Source: Sideroxydans lithotrophicus ES-1 (lineage in GTDB: Bacteria > Pseudomonadota > Gammaproteobacteria > Burkholderiales > Gallionellaceae). From it: a stretch of DNA of 64,000 nt. Position numbers and translations under genes: made by a program. This document shows, one piece after another, positions 57,370 through 64,000 of the stretch. Numbering within the stretch: the first letter of the stretch is position 1; every line of letters starts with the position of its first letter. The stretch lies in NCBI RefSeq assembly GCF_000025705.1, contig NC_013959.1, positions 2,426,001 to 2,490,000 of the forward strand, written 5' to 3'. A model generated the notes under the pieces. It was not told the DNA's origin, made no database searches, and saw nothing but the letters and a program-made list of their open reading frames with translations.

Positions 57370-57807
57370 TTAAGCCTTCAACAGATCAATGGGTTTCGGT
57401 TGCTGCGCGCTGTGCGGGTGAGTCGCACCGCCGTAGACCTTGAGCTTGCTCAACATCGCGTAGCCCAGCGGGCCTTTCGGCAGCATGCCGCGCACGGCCT
57501 TTTGCAGCACGCGCTGTGGATGGCGCTGTTGCAGCTTGAGGAAATTGGTCTCGTAGATACCGCCCGGATAGCCGGTGTGGCGGTAGTACATCTTGTCCTG
57601 GGCCTTGTTGCCGGTCACGCGCAGCTTGTCGGCATTGACGACCACGACGAAATCGCCGGTATCGACGTGCGGTGTGTAGATGGCCTTATGCTTGCCGCGC
57701 AAGCGGATAGCGATCTGGCTGGCCAAACGGCCCAAAATCTTGTCGGCGGCATCAACCAGCAACCAGTCGTGCTGGACTTCGTGCGGCTTTGCGGAAAATG
57801 TTTTCAT
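57370..57807 (-). CDS. rplM: 50S ribosomal protein L13
   Basis: A 145-residue protein. [20 protein letters not shown] and [14 protein letters not shown] are diagnostic. First of the rplM-rpsI pair, in its usual order. Confidence 0.98.
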   Translation of the reverse strand: MKTFSAKPHEVQHDWLLVDAADKILGRLASQIAIRLRGKHKAIYTPHVDTGDFVVVVNADKLRVTGNKAQDKMYYRHTGYPGGIYETNFLKLQQRHPQRVLQKAVRGMLPKGPLGYAMLSKLKVYGGATHPHSAQQPKPIDLLKA

Positions 57808-57902
57808 GGCATTTCCTAAAACTAAAAATGGATAACAGACTGCGAAGGGCGCGCATTCTAAGCGAGACCACCCACCCTGTCAAACCATTATCGAAGACTC
57901 TT

Positions 57903-59303
57903 TCAACCCCGTCCGGAAGGGCTTGCGGCCACCAACCCGTCCAGCCAGACCTTCCAGCGGGCAAATTTTTCCGCGAGCCGGCCCATCGCCGGGGGAATAT
58001 CAATCCTTGCGGCCTCCTTGTGGCCCGCAAAAGGAGCGCCCGCCGCCAGGCGTGCTGCCCCGCTCAGGCTGGCATCGGCTTGCGCCAACCGGTAGACGGT
58101 GCACGGCGCGCACAGCGCGATTCCCTGTTGCAGGCAATGCAGGCCGGACAGGCCGCCGGAAAGATAGGCGCTTTCGATACCGAATTCGCGGTGGAAGTCT
58201 TCCAGTATCCGCGCCACGCGAAAGATGATGCCTTCAAGCAACAGCAGCGCGATGTGCCGGGACGGCAGGTGAGCGACCGCTTCTGAAAATGTGACGCCCA
58301 CATCGCCACGGAAGTACGGCGCCCCCAGCCCGCTCGGCTCAGCCAGGCAAAAGATATCGTCGCCAGCCAGCTCTTCGACGCGGCATGCGTCTGCGGGATA
58401 GGGTGCCAGCGCGGCTGCGATGGAATTGAGTGTTCCCTCGCTGGCCAGCAGCACCCGCTGCCGCTCGTCCTGCCAGACCAGGGTTTGCAGATACCCATCC
58501 GGCGCGTTCCGCTTCTCCGGCAGGTAGCAGACGACGAACCCTCCTGTCCCCAGATTGACCAGCGCTTCCGGCCGGGTGGGGGAGATGCTGGCCGCCAATG
58601 CCGCCGACTGGTCTGCCAGGCTGGCATTCAGCAGCAAGCCGTTGTTCAGACGCAGCGCCAATCCGGAAGACGGCCCGATCTGCGGCAGTATCTGCCGCGG
58701 AATATCGAACAGTTTGCACAATGCTGGCGACCACTGTTGCCGACGGATATCCATCAGCAAGGTACGTGCCGCCATCGAGGCATCGGTCAGATGGTGCTTG
58801 CCATCCGTCCAGCGCCAGATGAGATAGGTATCCAGCTTGCCCAGCAACCATGCGCCGCTCAGCAGGCGTTCGCGCCAGGAGGGATGCCCGCGCAGCAGCA
58901 CGCGCAGTTTGGGGGCAAGATAGTAAGGCGCGAGCGGCAAGCCGGTGAGATCGCGGATGAATCCTTCCTGCGCCTGTAACGCCGCACAGCTCTCCGCGCC
59001 CCTGTCGTCCTGCCACGAGATCAGCGGTATCACCGGCGTGCCGCTGCTGCGCTCCCAGATCAGGAAGGAAGAACGCTGGCTGCACAGACCCAGCGGCGGC
59101 CGCAAAGCAGTTTGTACCAGGCATGCCGCCAATACCTCATCCGCAGTTTGTGCATATGCAGCGCCATCGCTCTCGTAACACCCCGCTTCCGCGGCGATCG
59201 CGGGTGCGGGTCGCGCGACGATACCGCCGAGCGTGCCATCCTGCGACAACAATCCTGCCTTGATCGTCGTCGTACCCAGATCGAGTGCGACGGCAATGCT
59301 CAT
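57903..59303 (-). CDS. FGGY-family carbohydrate kinase (glycerol kinase-like)
   Basis: A 466-residue two-domain kinase. VALDLGTTTIKAGLLSQDG is the phosphate-1 motif, ISWQDDRGAESC the substrate-domain segment, and LGTGGFVV with YLSGGLSGLHCLQQ the C-terminal ATP motifs. The tail is shorter than in standard GlpK. It starts in a 4-base overlap with the glpD stop, so glycerol is the likely substrate, though identity to true GlpK is only moderate. Confidence 0.85.
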   Translation of the reverse strand: MSIAVALDLGTTTIKAGLLSQDGTLGGIVARPAPAIAAEAGCYESDGAAYAQTADEVLAACLVQTALRPPLGLCSQRSSFLIWERSSGTPVIPLISWQDDRGAESCAALQAQEGFIRDLTGLPLAPYYLAPKLRVLLRGHPSWRERLLSGAWLLGKLDTYLIWRWTDGKHHLTDASMAARTLLMDIRRQQWSPALCKLFDIPRQILPQIGPSSGLALRLNNGLLLNASLADQSAALAASISPTRPEALVNLGTGGFVVCYLPEKRNAPDGYLQTLVWQDERQRVLLASEGTLNSIAAALAPYPADACRVEELAGDDIFCLAEPSGLGAPYFRGDVGVTFSEAVAHLPSRHIALLLLEGIIFRVARILEDFHREFGIESAYLSGGLSGLHCLQQGIALCAPCTVYRLAQADASLSGAARLAAGAPFAGHKEAARIDIPPAMGRLAEKFARWKVWLDGLVAASPSGRG

Positions 59304-60859
59304 GGCCTGCACGCCCCGATCTCCAACTCGATCCTGCCTGCATCCCAGCCCATCGTGGATGAGACCAGATCGGCCAGATGGCGTATCTCAGCCTCGCTCA
59401 GCCTGGCCAGGATCAGCAGCGGCACGCGGCGGCGCAACAGGTCGGACAGGTGCAGCGCCATCTCGTCGCGGGCGCAAAGCAACAGGTCGGCATAGATGAA
59501 CGGCAGATCGATCACGATACGCGCCGCCAGATGCCGCGACTCCTCGACGATCCCGAACACCTGCTCGATGCGGGTGCCGTGGCGTCGCATCAGCCACTGG
59601 GTGCTCTCGGTATCGATACTCAAACTTCGTGCCCTTGCCATGGCCTCTTCCGACCATGCGGCGTAATCCTGCCCCGGCTTCCAGGGGAAGTCCCGGTCTT
59701 TGGTGGCACACGTGGCGGCCACTCCCAGGTGCGTACACACCGTGTCGACAATGACAGCGGCATCTTCGCGTGCCGAGGTGAGCTTGCCGCCGATGGCGTG
59801 ATACAGCCGATTGTCCGCCGTTTTCAGCTCCCAATCGCGGCTGACTGCAGAAGGCGAGGCATCATCGCTCTGCTTCATCACGCGCACACCGGCATAGCTG
59901 CCGATGACATCCTGTTTCGTCCAGGCCGATTTGAGATAGCGGCCGGCAGCGGCAAGCAGATAGTCCACATCGTTTTCTTCGACGGTCACGTGCTCGATGT
60001 CGCCGCGGTAGTCGGTATCGGTAGTGCCGAGCAAAGTGCGGCCGTACCACGGGATGATGAAGAACACGCGCCCATCCTGTTGCGCCGTCAGCAGGATGGC
60101 CTCGCTGGTCGGCAAGGCGGGCATCACCAGGTGGATGCCCTTGCTCAAACGGCACCATGCGGGCCCCTGCTCCGCCGTCGCCGTCCACTGGCCTGCAGTG
60201 CTCACGTATTGCCGGGCATGCACCTGCATCACTTCATCGGTCACCAGGTCCCGCACCGATGCGCCGCATACCTTGCCGCGATCTTCGTTCCACGCAACCA
60301 GCCTGGCATAGTTGACACACACCGCACCGTGCTCCATCGCTCCCGCCACCAACTCCAGCACCAGACGCGCATCGTCGGTCTGCGCATCGCCGTAGGTGAA
60401 GCCGCCTTTCAAGTGCGCCTCGTCCAGAAAAGGGAAATGCTCGGCAAAAACTGCGGCGTCGAAATGTCGATGCCGCATCTGTTCCCCGGGGAATCCGGCC
60501 AGCGCGTCATACAGCGTCAACCCAGCCTTCAGTTTCAAGGTGCCGTTGCGGCTGTCCGCGTAGACCGGCACGCCGAAGCGCAACGGCCACACCCGGTGCG
60601 GCGCGGCTTGCAGCAGCATGCGCCGCTCCTTCAATGCCTTGCGCACCAGCTTGAAATCGTAAGTCTCCAGATAGCGCAGGCCGCCGTGGATCAGTTTGCT
60701 CGAAGCGGACGAGGTCGCGCTCGCCCAATCGCCCTGTTCGACCAGCACGACCCTCAGTCCGCGCAGTGCTGCGTCGTAGGCGGTCCACGCGCCGTAAATG
60801 CCGCCGCCGCAGACCAGCAGATCGAACTCGCCCTGCAGGGCTGAAAAGTCGCGCTTCAT
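59300..60859 (-). CDS. glpD: Glycerol-3-phosphate dehydrogenase/oxidase (FAD)
   Basis: A 519-residue FAD protein at the inner membrane that oxidises glycerol-3-phosphate to dihydroxyacetone phosphate and passes electrons to quinone. FDLLVCGGGIYGAWTAYDAA is the FAD motif. SSKLIHGGLRYLETYDFKLV and IGGKLTSAREDA are GlpD signatures. It overlaps both neighbours by 4 bases. Confidence 0.94.
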   Translation of the reverse strand: MKRDFSALQGEFDLLVCGGGIYGAWTAYDAALRGLRVVLVEQGDWASATSSASSKLIHGGLRYLETYDFKLVRKALKERRMLLQAAPHRVWPLRFGVPVYADSRNGTLKLKAGLTLYDALAGFPGEQMRHRHFDAAVFAEHFPFLDEAHLKGGFTYGDAQTDDARLVLELVAGAMEHGAVCVNYARLVAWNEDRGKVCGASVRDLVTDEVMQVHARQYVSTAGQWTATAEQGPAWCRLSKGIHLVMPALPTSEAILLTAQQDGRVFFIIPWYGRTLLGTTDTDYRGDIEHVTVEENDVDYLLAAAGRYLKSAWTKQDVIGSYAGVRVMKQSDDASPSAVSRDWELKTADNRLYHAIGGKLTSAREDAAVIVDTVCTHLGVAATCATKDRDFPWKPGQDYAAWSEEAMARARSLSIDTESTQWLMRRHGTRIEQVFGIVEESRHLAARIVIDLPFIYADLLLCARDEMALHLSDLLRRRVPLLILARLSEAEIRHLADLVSSTMGWDAGRIELEIGACRP

Positions 60860-61596
60860 CTATCCCTCATCTGCAATGCTTTTTGCGGCACGTCGCTGAT
60901 CAGCACGTCCACTCCCAATGTCAGCGCACGGCCAATCTCGGCATCGGTGTTGCAGGTGTAGACCGCGATGCGTTTGCCGCGCTCGCGCACCAGCTTCATC
61001 ATGTCCGCATCCAGCGTGGAGATGTGCACGCACAGCCCATACAAGAAAGGCTGGTCGTCCAGCGCACGCCGCGCATCATTCAGCGTGTGCTCCGGCTCCA
61101 GGTTCAGCACCAGCGGAAACCGGGGCGTCAGGCGGCTGGCATAGACCAGGCTGCCCAGATCGAAGGATGACACCATGATGCGGCCGTCCGTCACCGGGCC
61201 GGCCAGTTCCAGCGTCTTGCGGACCTTGAGTTCCTGGCGCGAGAGCATCTCCCAGTCGCGGTTCTTGATCTCAAGCAGCAACCGGCAGCGCGGACGGTAG
61301 GCAGCGATGAATTCCTGCAAACTCATCACACCTTCCTTTGCCGCCCCGGGAAAGTGCGCGGCAAAATCCATAGTCTGCAATTGCGCGTAATCGAAATCGT
61401 CGATGTGGTTGCCGGGCAACTTCAGCTTCTTCAGGTAGCGGTCGTGCCACAGCACCGGGACCTCGTCGCGGCTGAGTTGCACATCGGTCTCGATGCCGTC
61501 TATCGGGTAAGCAAGCGCCTTGTCGAAAGCACTGCGCGTGTTCTCCGCCGCTTCCTGGTTCGCACCGCGATGGGCGAAGATCATGGTCCTGTTCAT
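60856..61596 (-). CDS. Glycerophosphodiester phosphodiesterase
   Basis: A 246-residue TIM-barrel enzyme hydrolysing glycerophosphodiesters to glycerol-3-phosphate and an alcohol. FAHRGANQEAAENTRSAFDK, then GIETDVQLSRDEVPVLWHD, carry the catalytic His residues and metal-binding Glu/Asp. There is no signal peptide, so it is cytosolic. Its product feeds the adjacent GlpD. Start ATG 61596, in 4-base overlap with the hydrolase stop. Confidence 0.93.
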   Translation of the reverse strand: MNRTMIFAHRGANQEAAENTRSAFDKALAYPIDGIETDVQLSRDEVPVLWHDRYLKKLKLPGNHIDDFDYAQLQTMDFAAHFPGAAKEGVMSLQEFIAAYRPRCRLLLEIKNRDWEMLSRQELKVRKTLELAGPVTDGRIMVSSFDLGSLVYASRLTPRFPLVLNLEPEHTLNDARRALDDQPFLYGLCVHISTLDADMMKLVRERGKRIAVYTCNTDAEIGRALTLGVDVLISDVPQKALQMRDR

Positions 61597-62732
61597 GGCA
61601 ACCTTTCGATGAATCGCTGCATGGATGTTTCCATCGCCGCATAGTGCGGGTTGTACATCAACCGCCGCAACAGCCCCCGTTGCAGGTTCCGTTCGCTGTC
61701 TTCCCCGTACCACACCTCCGCATCCCTTCTGCGGCAAGCGACGTAACTCTTCTCGTCATGTGGCAAATAGTGCAGGCAGTTCGCATACTCGCCGTTCACA
61801 CCATAGTGCCCATCCTCCGGCGGCATGACGATGGCGGTATGCGCGCTGCTCAGGATATGCTGTTCCGGCACCGCACTGTTCACCCATTCCACGTTCTGCC
61901 GATCCATCCTTTCCGTCGCATACCACACCAGCTTGCTGCATGGATGTTGAGCCCGCTGCATGAAGCTCAGCGTCGCATCCGGATTCACCGTGGCATCGTC
62001 GGCGCTGGCGACCGCGAATACCGGTATAGGCACTTCCGATTTCGGCAAAGCCTGCGTCACCGCATACATCTGTGCTGCGGCATTCTTGCAGAACGACTCG
62101 TATTTATAGGTATCGCGGTCCTGCAGCACACTCACCCACGCCGCCGCAGGCCTCAGCCAGCTGTACAGCCGGTGCAGGTTCGCCCACTTCGCGCGCGAAG
62201 TGATCTCGAATGCCGGCGAGAACAGGAACAGTCCGCGCACCCGCTCGTCACGCGAGGCTTGCAGCACGCTCAATGCCGCACCCGCCGAGAACCCGGCCAG
62301 ATACAGCTCGTCCACTTCGGCCGCCAGACAGTCCGCACCGTAGGCCACTGCCTTCGCCCATTCCTGCCAGCGCATGTCGAGCAGATCTCCGGGCTGCGTA
62401 CCGTGGCCGGGCAACAGGATGGCCATCACCCGGAAGCCGTTGCGCTGAAAGAATGCCGCCAGATGGCGCAGGTGATAGGGAGAGTCGATCAAGCCATGTG
62501 TCAGCAGCACGCCGCGCCGATAGGGTTTGCCGTGCCCTTTGCGGTAATCCTCTGCCGGATGCAATTCAAAGGGAGTATTGCCGGCGACGATCTTTTCCTG
62601 CTCGTTCCTGCCCTCATGCAGCTGTCGCAGCATGGCCTGTGTGCGCCGCACATATTCATCGAACGGCAGACCCTCACCGGCAAAGTGTGCATTCACGCCG
62701 GACGGCCTGTGCCGCAAACCAAGTATTTCCAT
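61593..62732 (-). CDS. Alpha/beta hydrolase (possible lipase/esterase)
   Basis: About 379 residues. GVLLTHGLIDSPYHLRHLAA holds the oxyanion-loop HG. LAGFSAGAALSVLQ is the nucleophile elbow G-F-S-A-G. A late Asp and His (ASADDATVNPD, ILSSAHTAIVMPPEDGHYG) complete the probable triad. I choose ATG 62732 (MEILGLRHRPSGVNAHFAGE) because GGAG lies 5 bases before it; ATG 62807 and 62816 are alternatives giving an extra 25-28 residues. First gene of the glycerophosphodiesterase-glpD-kinase operon, so it likely deacylates a lipid. Confidence 0.87.
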   Translation of the reverse strand: MEILGLRHRPSGVNAHFAGEGLPFDEYVRRTQAMLRQLHEGRNEQEKIVAGNTPFELHPAEDYRKGHGKPYRRGVLLTHGLIDSPYHLRHLAAFFQRNGFRVMAILLPGHGTQPGDLLDMRWQEWAKAVAYGADCLAAEVDELYLAGFSAGAALSVLQASRDERVRGLFLFSPAFEITSRAKWANLHRLYSWLRPAAAWVSVLQDRDTYKYESFCKNAAAQMYAVTQALPKSEVPIPVFAVASADDATVNPDATLSFMQRAQHPCSKLVWYATERMDRQNVEWVNSAVPEQHILSSAHTAIVMPPEDGHYGVNGEYANCLHYLPHDEKSYVACRRRDAEVWYGEDSERNLQRGLLRRLMYNPHYAAMETSMQRFIERLP

Positions 62733-62898
62733 CATCGCTCCGTCATATTCGCGTAACAAGCCGCGGTTATCGTGCGCTCCCTGATAAGGCAAGCAGGAGG
62801 ACTCCATGCTCAGCATTCTACCTGTCGAGAAGTACCGCACCACTGCCCGCGCATTGTTTTTGGCAACACAAGCATTGACGCGCACCAAGGAGCAACCC

Positions 62899-64000
62899 AT
62901 GACGCCACTCCGCGAGATCCTCGAACAGCGACGATTGAGCGCACTTTTCCAACCCATCCTCGACCTCAAGAGCGGCGAGTTCCTGGGTTTCGAGGGATTG
63001 ATCCGCGGCCCGGCGGACAGCCCGCTGCATTCCCCGGTCAACCTGTTCGGCGCTGCGGAACAACAGGGACTGCAGCTGGAAATGGAGATGCTGTCGCGGC
63101 AGACCGTGCTGGAGACTTTCGCCGAACTCAAGCTGCCCGGCTACCTGTTCCTCAACGTCAGCCCGGAGACCCTGACCCATCCGAGTTTCAAGAACGGCCA
63201 GACGCTGTCGTTCCTGCACGAGCTCGGTCTCGATCCGGAGCGGGTCATCATCGAGATCACCGAGAACCAGCCGACCTTCGATTTCGATGGCATGCGCAGC
63301 GCGCTGCTGCATTACCGCTCCATGGGCTTCAAGATCGCCATCGACGACTTGGGCGAGGGCTTCTCCAGCCTGCGCCTGTGGTCCGAATTGCGCCCCGAGT
63401 TCATCAAGATCGACATGCATTTCGTGCAAGGCGTGGATAGCGACCCGATCAAGCTGCAGTTCCTGAAGTCCATCCAGCACATCGCCGAAAGCTGTGGCAC
63501 GCAGGTCATCGCCGAGGGCGTGGAGACCGAGGCCGAGCTGCGCGTGGTCAAGGACATCGGCATCGCGCTGGGACAGGGCTATTTCATCGCGCGCCCCAAC
63601 CCCACACCGCCGCTGCTGGCTTCCGCCAAGACCAGCAGCATCATCAACTCGTCCAACATCGCGATCTTCCCCAAGGCGGAATTGAACCACCGCTCGCAGA
63701 CGACGGCGCACAAGCTGCTGACCTATGTCGAGCCGGTGCATCCGGAAACGCTGAACGACCACGTGTTCCAGCGTTTCTCCGTCAATCCCGCCCTGCGCAT
63801 CATCCCGGTCGTGAAGAACGGCAGGCCGCACGGGCTCATCAACCGCTACCAGTTCATCGACCGTTTCGCCAAGCCTTACCAGCGCGAACTGCTGGGCAAA
63901 AAACCCTGCGACGAGCTGGTGCAGGGCGAGCCGCTGCTGGTGGAAAAGAACATGCCCATCGAGGAGCTGAGCCACTTCCTGGCCGAGGCGGACAGCCGCC
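62899..64000 (+). CDS. EAL-domain c-di-GMP phosphodiesterase with CBS pair, 3' end cut
   Basis: About 367 residues are visible before the right edge. The EAL domain (1-240) keeps the catalytic set: EGLIRG, NVSPETL, EITEN, IDDLGEGFSSLR, KID, AEGVETEAEL and QGYFIARP. A CBS-like pair follows (about 270-367). Proteins of this layout often end in a GGDEF domain, which would lie outside the window. AAGGAG precedes ATG 62899. Divergent from the hydrolase operon. It should degrade c-di-GMP, perhaps under nucleotide control through CBS. Confidence 0.93.
   Translation, partial: MTPLREILEQRRLSALFQPILDLKSGEFLGFEGLIRGPADSPLHSPVNLFGAAEQQGLQLEMEMLSRQTVLETFAELKLPGYLFLNVSPETLTHPSFKNGQTLSFLHELGLDPERVIIEITENQPTFDFDGMRSALLHYRSMGFKIAIDDLGEGFSSLRLWSELRPEFIKIDMHFVQGVDSDPIKLQFLKSIQHIAESCGTQVIAEGVETEAELRVVKDIGIALGQGYFIARPNPTPPLLASAKTSSIINSSNIAIFPKAELNHRSQTTAHKLLTYVEPVHPETLNDHVFQRFSVNPALRIIPVVKNGRPHGLINRYQFIDRFAKPYQRELLGKKPCDELVQGEPLLVEKNMPIEELSHFLAEADSR

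Overview
The window is chromosomal DNA of a betaproteobacterium, most likely of the Nitrosomonadales (Gallionellaceae-like). This rests on the protein sequences and on gene orders usual in that class: sigma factor-DUF3619-DUF3106, lptG/lptF divergent from pepA-holC-valS, rpsU-yqeY-dnaG-rpoD-tRNA, and anmK/erpA-bactofilin-DUF6776-argC-rpsI-rplM. No rRNA, CRISPR array, integrase or transposase gene was seen. The assignment to family is inference.

Layout. 1-16 kb is core: branched-chain amino acid synthesis (ilvB-ilvH-ilvC, minus), a small sigma-factor operon, LPS export (lptF-lptG), pepA, holC, valS, a TusA/rhodanese pair, a Ser/Thr kinase fused to a cyclic-nucleotide-binding domain, and a BepA-like protease. 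15.8-24.4 kb is a minus-strand nickel/[NiFe]-hydrogenase maturation operon, read hoxV/hupK-hypA-hypB-hypF-hypC-hypD-hypE-nickel permease. Between hypD and hypE it holds a broken DUF559 nuclease gene bracketed by two direct copies of a composite palindromic repeat. A repeat of the same family lies in frame inside valS. No hydrogenase structural genes are present. A chemoreceptor with a c-type heme motif lies beside the operon.

26.7-44.8 kb is accessory. A 1.3-kb RhuM-Fic unit sits between 15-bp direct repeats, one of which is the end of slyX. Then come a flavin reductase, a type I restriction-modification operon (hsdM-hsdS-hsdR) followed by a phospholipase D-like protein and a membrane Mrr-type nuclease, an Xre-ImmA/PIN pair, two short cassettes and a Fic protein. 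The last part is built on tRNA-Ile(CAU): two partial copies of its 3' end lie to its left, as expected of tandem integration at one att site. A palindrome of the form TCACAAtTTgTGA recurs upstream of hsdM, xre-immA and fic, suggesting one regulator controls all three.

44.8-64 kb returns to core genes: rpoD, dnaG, yqeY and rpsU (with a foldback element between yqeY and dnaG), tyrS, an M23 peptidase, anmK, erpA, bactofilin, argC, rpsI and rplM. A translationally coupled operon follows (alpha/beta hydrolase-glycerophosphodiesterase-glpD-FGGY kinase) that would take lipid-derived glycerol phosphate into central metabolism. The right edge cuts an EAL-CBS c-di-GMP protein. ilvC is cut by the left edge.
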